From NCBI GenBank assembly GCA_003522085.1, contig DPGI01000009.1, positions 62,001-126,000 on the forward strand: DNA of 64,000 nucleotides, given 5' to 3'. This document shows, piece after piece, positions 7,904-15,920 of this stretch. A program made the translations under genes and the position numbers. The notes beneath the pieces were generated by a model that ran no database searches, was not told the origin of the DNA, and saw nothing but the letters and a program-made list of their open reading frames with translations. Every line of letters starts with the position of its first letter. Positions within the stretch are counted from its first letter, which is position 1. The stretch is from Clostridiales bacterium (lineage in GTDB: Bacteria > Bacillota > Clostridia > Christensenellales > UBA1242).

Positions 7904-9074
7904 TTTCAGCCTCCTTAGGTTTAGATTCAACAGCTTTTGTATCGGTGAGTTTTTTCTCTTTGCTAAGTTTTGTCTTTACAATCTTGTCAAGCATACGCGA
8001 AGTTTCGCAAGATACTGCTTTAACCATATCGATGCAAAATGCCGGGATCGTGTTTGTCTTTATTTCATTATACTTTTTTGCAGCCAAGTCTAAATCCACT
8101 TTTTTAACACTTTCATAAAATTCAAAAAGTTGCGGATTTGTGGCAATTTCGTCGGCAAGTTCGTTTTGCAAAGTTGTAAGGTCGCGCTCGGCCTGTTTAA
8201 TCATACTTTCGCCTTTGCATTTTTCGCAGTTTGGTCTGCAAGTAAAACTCTGACTTTCAGTTTTGTAAATATATGAAATGTCAGTTTTAACTCCAAGCAT
8301 AGGCATATTTGAAAGCATTAAGTTTTTAATAAATTTCATTCTGCTGTTTTTATCGCGACACTTAGCATATTGCTCGGCATTATGTTTAATCTTTTTATCC
8401 GAAAAATTTAAAAAGCCAATATTTCCGCAATCATAAAATGGATTAAGTCTAAATGTATCGTGCCCGATTGACTTATCATAACTAAACGAAATATTGTAAT
8501 AGTGCAAATCGCTCATGTCGTAAACATATTGCAAAAGGCAATATTTAAGCATATTTGTGCGAAGTTGTTCAAAGTCAATGTTGTTCTTTTTATACATAAA
8601 TTGAATCATTTTAGCATAATCTTCAACATTGTTTTTGTCATTTATTTTTTCGCCAAAGTTGTTGTCATACATGGTGTCTTTATACTTTTGATTTACAGCA
8701 TATCCCGACATTTCAAAAATGTTTTCATTTTCTTTGTAGTTTTTACTTATAATGGCATCATACTTAACGCCGTCACATTCAAAATCGGCGACAAGATATT
8801 TAGCATATGGAAGTTTGAGTTGATCTAAAATCCCACACATTAAAAACTGGCCTGCATCTTCTTCTGTTCTTATTCTTTGGTCGCTATATTTTAAAAGATA
8901 GGCTTGCATATTTTTTTCGTTGCAAATCCAAAACTTGCTTTTCTTGCCACGGCTGTCAATTTTGCCGTTGCGAAGTTCGCCGTCAACATAACAACAAACC
9001 AATTTTTCTGTTGGCGACTTTTCAAGTTCAAACGCTTCAATTTTATGCACTTTATTTTCGTCTAGTTCTAACAT
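7884..9074 (-). CDS. HipA/CtkA-like serine/threonine kinase
   Basis: 396 residues. The middle carries the HipA-family catalytic signature: DLHYYN (catalytic Asp and metal-binding Asn) followed 20 residues later by LNPFYDCGN (metal-binding Asp). Upstream, YLLKYSDQRIRTEEDAGQFL fits the ATP-binding Lys and the helix Glu. HipA relatives phosphorylate proteins such as glutamyl- or tryptophanyl-tRNA synthetase and cause growth arrest; the target here is unknown, though the gene lies beside aspS-asnS. Unusual are a Cys cluster (CRPNCEKC) that could bind zinc and a basic C-terminal tail. No HipB-type DNA-binding antitoxin is next to it. GAGGG precedes the ATG. Confidence 0.65.
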   Translation of the reverse strand: MLELDENKVHKIEAFELEKSPTEKLVCCYVDGELRNGKIDSRGKKSKFWICNEKNMQAYLLKYSDQRIRTEEDAGQFLMCGILDQLKLPYAKYLVADFECDGVKYDAIISKNYKENENIFEMSGYAVNQKYKDTMYDNNFGEKINDKNNVEDYAKMIQFMYKKNNIDFEQLRTNMLKYCLLQYVYDMSDLHYYNISFSYDKSIGHDTFRLNPFYDCGNIGFLNFSDKKIKHNAEQYAKCRDKNSRMKFIKNLMLSNMPMLGVKTDISYIYKTESQSFTCRPNCEKCKGESMIKQAERDLTTLQNELADEIATNPQLFEFYESVKKVDLDLAAKKYNEIKTNTIPAFCIDMVKAVSCETSRMLDKIVKTKLSKEKKLTDTKAVESKPKEAENDKPVL

Positions 9075-9114
9075 TTTTCCCTCAAGTAAATTTTATCAAA
9101 TTTTACTTTTATTG

Positions 9115-10197
9115 TCAATGCCCGGCAATGCTAATTTTACCGTCATCAATAATGATATTGTTTGCAAGTGACTGAGTAAAGTTGATGTCGGTGGTTGTAA
9201 TAAACGTTTGACATCTGTTTGTAAATTTTAACAATCTTTTTCTTCTATTTTCATCAAGTTCTGAAAACACATCATCTAAAATTAAAATTGGATATTCGCC
9301 CGTTCTTTCTCTGATAATTTCAAGTTCGGCAAGTTTAAGCGAAAGCGCAGCAGTTCTCTGCTGTCCTTGTGATCCAAAACTTTTCACTTCAACGCCATTT
9401 AAGAAAATATCAATATCGTCTCGGTGAGGTCCATACGAAGTAAAACCAAGTTTAAAATCTTTATCAAAACTCTTTTCAAGTTTTTTAATGTATTCTTCTT
9501 CGCTTTCAACATCGATGCCTTTGTATGCGATTTGCAGTTTTTCGCCGTTTGAAATAAACTCGTTTGCCTTTTCTGCATATGGCGCAATTTCTCGTATAAA
9601 TTGTTTTCGCTCGTTTGCAATTTTTAATCCAGCGGAGGCTAATGCTTTGTTCCAAATGTCAATGGTCTCTAAAATGACATCTTTATTTTGAGTGGATTTT
9701 AAAAGCTTGTTTCGGTTGTCTAAAATCTTTTCATATCTCGAAATTAAATAAAAATATCTTTTGTTTGTCTGCGAAATGTCAATATTCATAAATCTGCGGC
9801 GCTCTTCTGGACTTTCTTTAACAAGTTTAAGTTCGTCCGGCGAAAAGAACACGATAGGAACTTCGCCAAGCACATCTCCTATTCTTCTTATATTGATTCC
9901 GTCCATTCTTACAATCTTTTTTTGAGATTTCTGCAAGATGACGTCAATCTTTTTCTCTCTAAATTCGTTTTTCGCAACTATCGAAATTGAGGCTCTCTCT
10001 TCACCCCACTTAATAAGTTCTTTTTCCTTGCTTGTGCGAAAACTTTTGCCTATGCAAGCAAAGTAAATAGCTTCAATTAAATTGGTTTTTCCTTGCGCGT
10101 TTTTGCCAACAATAGAGTTAACGTCGGGTGAAAAGAAAACATCGGCGTTTGAATAAGAACGAAAGTTTTTAAGACGGATTGATTGCAATTTCATCAC
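9115..10197 (-). CDS. recF: DNA repair and recombination protein RecF
   Basis: 359-360 residues, full length. RecF is an SMC-like ATPase that loads RecA at gapped DNA with RecO and RecR. Visible are Walker A (GKNAQGKTN, near residue 33), the RecF signature FGSQGQQRTAALSLKLAEL and Walker B (PILILDDVFSELD). It begins with GTG-ATG in a row (10197 or 10194) and has no ribosome binding site; TATATT at 10207-10202 lies seven bases before the ATG, so it may be leaderless, but its -35 is poor. It is divergent from dnaA across 130 bp, whereas in most Firmicutes recF follows dnaN. Confidence 0.96.
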   Translation of the reverse strand: MMKLQSIRLKNFRSYSNADVFFSPDVNSIVGKNAQGKTNLIEAIYFACIGKSFRTSKEKELIKWGEERASISIVAKNEFREKKIDVILQKSQKKIVRMDGINIRRIGDVLGEVPIVFFSPDELKLVKESPEERRRFMNIDISQTNKRYFYLISRYEKILDNRNKLLKSTQNKDVILETIDIWNKALASAGLKIANERKQFIREIAPYAEKANEFISNGEKLQIAYKGIDVESEEEYIKKLEKSFDKDFKLGFTSYGPHRDDIDIFLNGVEVKSFGSQGQQRTAALSLKLAELEIIRERTGEYPILILDDVFSELDENRRKRLLKFTNRCQTFITTTDINFTQSLANNIIIDDGKISIAGH

Positions 10198-10266
10198 TTA
10201 TAATATAGCACATTTACAAAATAACTTAAACAGTTTGAAAAACTTTTTTGTAAACTTTTGTTTTGT

Positions 10267-10295
10267 TTGACTTAATTTGGTTTAATGTGTAAAAT
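10267..10295 (+). promoter_or_regulatory. Promoter of dnaA
   Basis: TTGACT (10267-10272), a 17-base spacer, TAAAAT (10290-10295). The ATG is 31 bases further on with GTGGAAGGA before it. No good DnaA box was seen in this gap. Confidence 0.7.
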
Positions 10296-10326
10296 TGTAA
10301 TAGATATTTAAAAGTGGAAGGACAAA

Positions 10327-11673
10327 ATGCACGACACCAACAACTTATGGAACATTGTTTTAGAAAAATTGGAACTATCTCTTTCAAACGTTTCATATTC
10401 AATGTGGTTTAAAGATTCAAAAGTTATCGACCTTGCAGACGATGTTCTTTTTATTTCTGCAAAATCCACATTTGCTAAAAATCAAATCTTGAAAAACTAC
10501 TTCGACAAACTCAAATCTGCTGTCGATGATATTTTTGGCGAAAACATCGAAATCGAAATTTTAGATCCAGATGAAGAAGCAAAATATGTTGCTAAAAACA
10601 AACCTGCTGAAACAAAAGACATCGAACCTGTTAAAAATCCACTCAATCCAAAATTTACTTTCAACAATTTCGTTGTGGGAAAATCAAATCAAACAGCATA
10701 TGCCGCGTCAAAAGCTGTTGCAGAAAATCCAGGAAAAACTTTCAACCCATTGTTTTTGTATGGTGGAGTTGGACTTGGAAAAACTCACCTTTTGCACGCA
10801 ATCGGAAACTACATTAAACAAAACAGTCCAAAACTCGAAATAAGATATGTTACTTGCGAACAGTTTACAAACGACTACATCGAATCACTTGGCTCGACAG
10901 GTAAAAACAAAACCTATCAAGAGTTTAGAGATAAATACAGAAATTGCGACGTTTTGATGGTCGATGATATTCAGTTTATCTCAAAAAAGACAAGCACGCA
11001 AGAAGAGTTTTTCAACACCTTTAACGATCTCATTCAATATGGCAAGCAAATTATAATTGCTTCAGATCGTCACCCAAAAGAAATTCCAACACTTGAAGAA
11101 AGATTACGCTCGCGCCTGTTGCAAGGTTTGACGCAAGACCTTACTCCACCCGACTTTGAAACTCGCGTTGCTATTTTAAGAAAAAAATGCCAAATCGAAA
11201 AATATTCAATAAGCGACGATGCGATTGAATACATTGCAGAAAAAATTGATTCAAACGTTCGTGAACTTGAAGGTATGCTTTCAAAAGTGTGTTTCCTTTC
11301 AAACCTAATAGGAAAAACATCGGCTGACCTTTCCGACGTTAAAGAAGCGTTCAGTGACAAGTATGAAGAAAAAAATGAAGGCGGGGCAAACACCGACCAA
11401 ATCATATCAGCAGTTTGTGAATATTTTGGAATTTCGCGAGACGACATTGTCGGTAAAAAGAAAAGTAAAGAAATTGTAGAGCCAAGAATGATTGCTATAT
11501 ATATGATAAGCGAAATGCTTGAACTCCCACTTGTTTCAATCGGAAAAATATTCGGCGGAAGAGATCACACAACAATCATGCACTCGCGTGACAAGATATC
11601 CGACGAAATGAAAACAAACCGCAAAACACAAACGATTGTCAGCGAAATTAAAAAAATGTTGACAAGTGGATAA
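10327..11673 (+). CDS. dnaA: Chromosomal replication initiator DnaA
   Basis: 448 residues with the usual four domains: N-terminal helicase-interaction domain (1-80), a short linker, the AAA+ ATPase with Walker A (GGVGLGKTHLLHAIGNY, near 146) and Walker B (VLMVDDIQFI), and the C-terminal DNA-binding domain with the signature GGRDHTTIMHSRDKI that reads DnaA boxes. It assembles on oriC, here just downstream, and opens the duplex. Its stop codon overlaps a near-consensus reverse DnaA box (11665-11673), which hints at coupling or autoregulation. Confidence 0.98.
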   Translation: MHDTNNLWNIVLEKLELSLSNVSYSMWFKDSKVIDLADDVLFISAKSTFAKNQILKNYFDKLKSAVDDIFGENIEIEILDPDEEAKYVAKNKPAETKDIEPVKNPLNPKFTFNNFVVGKSNQTAYAASKAVAENPGKTFNPLFLYGGVGLGKTHLLHAIGNYIKQNSPKLEIRYVTCEQFTNDYIESLGSTGKNKTYQEFRDKYRNCDVLMVDDIQFISKKTSTQEEFFNTFNDLIQYGKQIIIASDRHPKEIPTLEERLRSRLLQGLTQDLTPPDFETRVAILRKKCQIEKYSISDDAIEYIAEKIDSNVRELEGMLSKVCFLSNLIGKTSADLSDVKEAFSDKYEEKNEGGANTDQIISAVCEYFGISRDDIVGKKKSKEIVEPRMIAIYMISEMLELPLVSIGKIFGGRDHTTIMHSRDKISDEMKTNRKTQTIVSEIKKMLTSG

Positions 11674-11856
11674 AAAAATGTTTTTGTAAACAAGTTATAA
11701 ACATCTTTCCCACACAAACAAAAACCATATATAGTGTCACATTCGACAAAAACAAGCAAAATGTTGCACTTGAAACAAAAAAAATTAGGCTTATCCACAT
11801 TTGCACATCCACTACTATTATTACTAATACTTAAATAAAAAAAATAATATATCAAA
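11665..11856 (+). other. oriC: oriC: DnaA boxes, DnaA-trios and AT-rich unwinding element
   Basis: Between dnaA and dnaN lie a perfect DnaA box TTATCCACA (11791-11799), one-mismatch boxes at 11665-11673 (reverse) and 11695-11703, and weaker ones near 11706. The perfect box is followed by a short GC step, then a run of triplets at 11812-11829 (complement reads GAT/AAT trios toward the 3' side), then an A/T tract to 11853. That order, box, GC cluster, trios, AT tract, is the basal unwinding system described in Bacillus subtilis. Genes on the left are all minus and those on the right nearly all plus, as expected on both sides of an origin. Confidence 0.85.
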
Positions 11857-11866
11857 GGCGCGCGCC
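11857..11866. other. GC-only palindrome before dnaN
   Basis: GGCGCGCGCC is a perfect ten-base palindrome of G and C inside AT-rich DNA, directly followed by the dnaN ribosome binding site AAAGGAG (11867-11873). Confidence 0.5.
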
Positions 11867-11882
11867 AAAGGAGAAAAAAATT

Positions 11883-12983
11883 ATGTTATTAAATTGTTCA
11901 GGACTTGAATTATCAGATGCTTTTTTAAGAGTAAGTAAAGCACTTTCAAACAAGCCAACAAATCCAATCTTAGAAGGAATTAAAATCTCAGCAGAAGACA
12001 ACGAACTTACTTTAAGTGCAACTGATACCGACCTTTCAATTGAAAAGAAAATTAAAGCAGACATTAAAGTTGAAGGAGAAACAGTTGTTCCTGGAAAGTT
12101 TATAACCGAGTTTGTTAAAAAACTTTCAAACTCAGAAATTGAACTTGAAGTTAACGATAAAAATCAACTTCTCATTCGCTATGACGGAAACGAAAGCATC
12201 ATTCAATGCTACAACGTAATTGAATATCCTGGATTTAAAAAGCTCAAAACTGACGAATGGTTTGGAATAAGTCAAAAAGATTTAAAAGCACTTATAAGCA
12301 AAACAATCTTTTCAGTGGCGCTTGATGATTCAAGACCAATTTTGAAAGGAGTGCTTTTTGATATTGACCAAAAAGAAATAAGCGCAGTAGCGCTTGATGG
12401 ATACAGACTTGCACGTGTTAAGAAAAAGTCAACAGCAAATGTTAAAAAGCAAATTGTTGTCCCTACCCGCTCACTCAACGAAATATCAAAACTTCTTGAC
12501 GACAGCGACGATATTATCAACGTTTACATCGACTCAAATGCAATCATGATTGATACAGTCGACACAAAGATTATTTCAAGACTTTTAGAAGGTGATTTTG
12601 TAAACTACAAACAAATCATTCCAATGAACTATGAAACATTTGTAATAGTAAACAAACTTCAACTCGAAGATGCTCTTGAAAGAGTTTCACTCCTTTCAAA
12701 AGTTGGACAAAACAACTTTGTAAAATTTGACATTAAAGAAGGCGCTGTTCAACTTACATCAAATTCAGAAATAGGAAATATTAAAGAAAAAATTTCGGCA
12801 GTTTTAAATGGCAAAGATGTGACAATCGCTTTTAACCCTAGATTTATTTTAGAAAGTTTAAAAGCAAGCAACGACGAATTTGTTAAACTTTGCTTAAACA
12901 CATCATCAAACCCATGTGTTATTGTTCCAACAGAAGGCGACGAATTCTTGTATTTAATTCTTCCTGTAAGAATGTTTGGATAA
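11883..12983 (+). CDS. dnaN: DNA polymerase III beta clamp
   Basis: 366 residues, the standard length. Two of these form the ring that tethers the replicative polymerase to DNA. The three similar domains are recognisable: N-terminal ALSNKPTNPILEGIKI, middle DDSRPILKGVLFDI, and the C terminus ending YLILPVRMFG, which carries the hydrophobic pocket for clamp-binding peptides (canonical ends are PMR). AAAGGAG lies ten bases before the ATG. It follows oriC as in most Firmicutes, but recF and gyrB do not follow it; a terminator and the rpmH promoter do. Confidence 0.97.
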   Translation: MLLNCSGLELSDAFLRVSKALSNKPTNPILEGIKISAEDNELTLSATDTDLSIEKKIKADIKVEGETVVPGKFITEFVKKLSNSEIELEVNDKNQLLIRYDGNESIIQCYNVIEYPGFKKLKTDEWFGISQKDLKALISKTIFSVALDDSRPILKGVLFDIDQKEISAVALDGYRLARVKKKSTANVKKQIVVPTRSLNEISKLLDDSDDIINVYIDSNAIMIDTVDTKIISRLLEGDFVNYKQIIPMNYETFVIVNKLQLEDALERVSLLSKVGQNNFVKFDIKEGAVQLTSNSEIGNIKEKISAVLNGKDVTIAFNPRFILESLKASNDEFVKLCLNTSSNPCVIVPTEGDEFLYLILPVRMFG

Positions 12984-12997
12984 AATAATAACAACTC

Positions 12998-13027
12998 AAA
13001 CTAGGCCTAATAGGGTCTAGTTTTTTT
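12998..13027 (+). terminator. Terminator after dnaN
   Basis: The stem CTAGGCC / GGGTCTAG around TAATA is followed by seven T. Confidence 0.75.
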
Positions 13028-13048
13028 ATTTAATAAGCAAAATTTAAG

Positions 13049-13077
13049 TTGACAAACAAAACCATTTCTTTTATACT
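13049..13077 (+). promoter_or_regulatory. Promoter of the rpmH operon
   Basis: TTGACA (13049-13054), a 17-base spacer and TATACT (13072-13077): the closest to consensus on the plus strand here, fitting a highly expressed ribosomal protein operon. Confidence 0.8.
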
Positions 13078-13109
13078 TAGTGAGTTAAACTATTAAAAGG
13101 AGTCGACTG

Positions 13110-13244
13110 ATGAAAAGAACATATCAACCTAAAAAAGCAAAAAGACAAAAAGTTCACGGCTTTAGAGAAAGAATGAGAACCAACGGCGGAAGAAACGTTA
13201 TCAAAAGAAGACGCGCTCGCGGAAGAAAAAATCTTGCTGCGTAA
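13110..13244 (+). CDS. rpmH: 50S ribosomal protein L34
   Basis: 44 residues, MKRTYQPKKAKRQKVHGFRE then RMRTNGGRNVIKRRRARGRK: the conserved, very basic L34 sequence. AAAAGGAG precedes the ATG. It heads the group with rnpA and yidC as in most bacteria. It is normally divergent from dnaA, but here lies downstream of dnaN in the same direction. Confidence 0.98.
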   Translation: MKRTYQPKKAKRQKVHGFRERMRTNGGRNVIKRRRARGRKNLAA

Positions 13245-13254
13245 GGATTAAAAA

Positions 13255-13566
13255 ATGGATCACAGACTGAAAAAGGCGAGTCAATTTTCATACATTTATA
13301 AAAAAGGTAAACGGACATCGACTGCGCTATTTACCCTTTTTTCAGTCGACAGTAAATATGAATCTTACAAAATAGGATACTCTATTTCGAAAAAGATTGG
13401 AAAGGCAAACAAAAGAAATAAATTAAAGAGAAGGCTAAGAGAAATCATCCGCACCGAGAACTTGCCACAAAACTTTAAAAATTATGTTTTGTTAGTTCGT
13501 CCAGGTGCAGCGGAACTTGAATATGACGAGTTGAAACGTCAAATCAAAAATCTCTTTGAAAAATAA
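13255..13566 (+). CDS. rnpA: Ribonuclease P protein component
   Basis: 103 residues. RnpA binds the RNase P RNA and helps it cut 5' leaders from pre-tRNAs. The RNR-type signature is KIGKANKRNKLKRRLREIIR, and the aromatic-rich N terminus SQFSYIYKKGKR lines the leader groove. It starts ten bases after rpmH. The small gene yidD, which usually lies between rnpA and yidC, is absent: yidC follows after 57 bases. Confidence 0.95.
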   Translation: MDHRLKKASQFSYIYKKGKRTSTALFTLFSVDSKYESYKIGYSISKKIGKANKRNKLKRRLREIIRTENLPQNFKNYVLLVRPGAAELEYDELKRQIKNLFEK

Positions 13567-13623
13567 ACTGACTTTAATTTAGGCATTGTTTGCCTATTTA
13601 TTTAAATCAAATAGGAGGCGCAC

Positions 13624-15018
13624 ATGGCTTTATTTAATTTAATTGGCGCAGTAAGTGAGCCAAACGGCTTTTGGCCAAACATTATAAAAGCATTTGAAGG
13701 CGGCGTCGGAAGTTATATCTTAGCAATCGTGCTGATTACACTTATTATCAGAGTGATATGGGCACCTTTCGACACGATAAACAAAAAGATAAGCAAAAAA
13801 AATGCACGCTTGCAAGCCGAACTTCAACCAGAACTTGAAAAAATTAAAGCAAGATATGGAAATGATAAAAATCTGCTCAGCCGCAAGACGCAAGAACTTT
13901 ATAAAAAGAGTGGCGTTTCAATGGGTGGAAGTTTAGGATTTATGTTGATATTTCTCACTTTGAATTTGCTTATTTTCTTTACACTGTTTTCTGGATTAAA
14001 TGCAATGGCAGATTACAAAATCAGCCAAGAATATGAAAACTTAAAAAACAACTATGCAAACGTTTTAAATCTTTCAAACCAAGAGTTTGACGCATCAAGA
14101 TATGAAATGTTTGAAAACTTTGACAACATTACTTTTAAAGTTGTAGGCGAAGATTTTGTAGCATACAATGGCGAAACAGAAATAGCCCGCACAAAATATA
14201 AATCAACTTTTGAATATTCAGTTTTTGAACCAGAAGTAGACGGCGAAGGAAATCCAGTGCTTGACGCAGAAGGAAATCAAAAACAAAAAGAAACAGTTAT
14301 TTCAAACGACAAAGTAATTTATGAATTAGTTTCAAAACTTATTGTTGAACAACCTTATCTTGACGCAGAAGGAAATCAAATAAAAGATAGTGAAGGAAAC
14401 CCTGTCCCAAATCCTAACTTTAAAGGAAAAACTCCAATCAGCGTTGCTGGAACAGAATATAACTTAAACGACACAATTTCAGCATTTACAAACACTTATA
14501 TGAAAAATGTTTATGAAAATGCTGAAGAAAAATCTTCATTTTTGTGGATTGCAAACTATTGGGTTGCAGACAGCCCATTTAAACGCTCAATATTCACCTT
14601 TAATCAATTTAAAGCCGAAATTGGAGCAAACAATGTTTCAGAATATGAACAAACAATTTACAACTCATTTATGCCAAGCCTTGACAAAAATGTGGGAAGA
14701 GTAAACGGATATTTAATTCTGGCACTTCTCAGCATCGGCGTAAGTTTCCTTTCAATTTTCTTAGGAAATCTTACAAGCAAAAAGAAAGGCGAGACACCTG
14801 TTAAAAACAACAAAGTAATGATGTTTATAATGCCAGTTATCATGGGTATATTTGCAATCTTCTACAACTCAGTGTTTGCTATTTACTTGGTTGTCAGCCA
14901 AGCAATAAGCGCGGCACTTGCTCCACTTGAAAACTTGATTATAAACAAGTGGGAAGACCATGACAAAAAGAAAAAAGACGAAAAGTTAAAATCAGTTGTA
15001 GATTACAGAAGAAAGTGA
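13624..15018 (+). CDS. yidC: Membrane insertase YidC/OxaA with a large extra loop
   Basis: 464 residues; Gram-positive YidC (SpoIIIJ) is usually about 260. It inserts proteins into the membrane, alone or with Sec. The first core helix carries the conserved Arg (ITLIIRVIWAPFD, near residue 44), followed by the cytoplasmic helical hairpin (KNARLQAELQPELEKIKARY). After the second helix (MLIFLTLNLLIFFTLFSGL) there is an insertion of about 220 residues, roughly 130-350, containing repeated DAEGNQ and SEGNP stretches, before the last helices resume. No lipobox is visible. AGGAGG precedes the ATG. Confidence 0.92.
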   Translation: MALFNLIGAVSEPNGFWPNIIKAFEGGVGSYILAIVLITLIIRVIWAPFDTINKKISKKNARLQAELQPELEKIKARYGNDKNLLSRKTQELYKKSGVSMGGSLGFMLIFLTLNLLIFFTLFSGLNAMADYKISQEYENLKNNYANVLNLSNQEFDASRYEMFENFDNITFKVVGEDFVAYNGETEIARTKYKSTFEYSVFEPEVDGEGNPVLDAEGNQKQKETVISNDKVIYELVSKLIVEQPYLDAEGNQIKDSEGNPVPNPNFKGKTPISVAGTEYNLNDTISAFTNTYMKNVYENAEEKSSFLWIANYWVADSPFKRSIFTFNQFKAEIGANNVSEYEQTIYNSFMPSLDKNVGRVNGYLILALLSIGVSFLSIFLGNLTSKKKGETPVKNNKVMMFIMPVIMGIFAIFYNSVFAIYLVVSQAISAALAPLENLIINKWEDHDKKKKDEKLKSVVDYRRK

Positions 15019-15045
15019 TAAAATGCTTCTAAGGAGGAAAACAAA

Positions 15046-15846
15046 ATGAAAACCAGCGTTGAAGCGACCGGAAAAAACATTGAACAAGCAATCGAAAATG
15101 CACTCTTCGAACTTAAAGCACCAAGAGAAGATGTAGATATTAAAATTTTGACAGAAGGTGGACTTTTCAAAAAGGCAAAAGTAGTTGTTACAATATCTGA
15201 CGATGTTGTTGATAAATATGAAAAGAGAGAACAACTTAAAAAGCAAGAAGAAGAACCTGAAAAGCCAGTCGAAGTTAAAGAAGAAAAAGTAGAGAAAGAA
15301 ACTAAGAAACAAGAAAAGAAAGCCGTAAAAGAAGAAAAGAAAGAAGAAAAAGCGGCTGAAAAAGAAGAGAAAAAACTTGTTAAAGAAGAAAAGGCCGAAA
15401 ACAATCGTCCCCTTGCTGTTGACTTTGTTAAAGGAATTTTAGCCGCAATGGGAAAAGACGGAGAAGTCAGTGAAATCGAAGATGACGGCGTAATCAGAAT
15501 TGAAGTTGATGGTGATGATTTAAGCGAACTTATCGGTTATCGTGGCGAAACAATGTTTGCACTTTCTTATCTTATGACAACAATCTGCAAACGTGGAGAC
15601 AAAAAACAAGTTCTTGATGTTTGTGGTTACAGACAAAAAAGAGCAGATTCGCTTAAAGCACTTGCAAACAGAATGGCAAGCAAAGTTATTAAAAGCGGAA
15701 GATATGCAAAACTTGAACCAATGGACGCAAGCGAAAGAAGAATCATTCACTTGGCACTTCAAGACAATGCAAAGGTTACAACAATGTCAAAAGGAACAGA
15801 ACCTAAGAGATATGTTATGATCTTCCCTACTGAATACAAAGATTAG
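15046..15846 (+). CDS. khpB: RNA-binding protein KhpB (Jag/SpoIIIJ-associated)
   Basis: 266 residues. Three domains: Jag-N (1-52, SVEATGKNIEQAIENALFEL), a Lys/Glu-rich linker (about 65-120) that is probably an extended helix, then KH (about 125-195, SELIGYRGETMFALSYL with the GxxG-like loop) and R3H (RADSLKALANRMASKVIKSG followed by DASERRIIHLALQD). KhpB binds many RNAs, partners KhpA and affects cell elongation and division. It follows yidC at 27 bases with AAGGAGG, the standard order. Confidence 0.93.
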   Translation: MKTSVEATGKNIEQAIENALFELKAPREDVDIKILTEGGLFKKAKVVVTISDDVVDKYEKREQLKKQEEEPEKPVEVKEEKVEKETKKQEKKAVKEEKKEEKAAEKEEKKLVKEEKAENNRPLAVDFVKGILAAMGKDGEVSEIEDDGVIRIEVDGDDLSELIGYRGETMFALSYLMTTICKRGDKKQVLDVCGYRQKRADSLKALANRMASKVIKSGRYAKLEPMDASERRIIHLALQDNAKVTTMSKGTEPKRYVMIFPTEYKD

Positions 15847-15855
15847 TTCGAAACA

Positions 15856-15883
15856 AAAAGGTGTAAATAAAACACCTTTTTTT
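15856..15883 (+). terminator. Terminator after khpB
   Basis: An 8-bp stem (15857-15864 with 15872-15879) is followed by seven T. It separates khpB from mnmE, so mnmE needs its own promoter. Confidence 0.8.
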
Positions 15884-15884
15884 G

Positions 15885-15913
15885 TTGAAAAAAAACAGAG
15901 GGTGTGATATTAT
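15885..15913 (+). promoter_or_regulatory. Promoter of mnmE, predicted leaderless
   Basis: TTGAAA (15885-15890), a 17-base spacer, TATTAT (15908-15913); the GTG at 15921 follows after seven bases. No usable ribosome binding site exists for that GTG. Confidence 0.55.
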
Positions 15914-15920
15914 CTTTTAC

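Noticed and set aside
7884..9074. Complete HipBA toxin-antitoxin operon
   Set aside because: No HipB-like helix-turn-helix gene lies next to the kinase; only the kinase and the small HipS-like protein are present.
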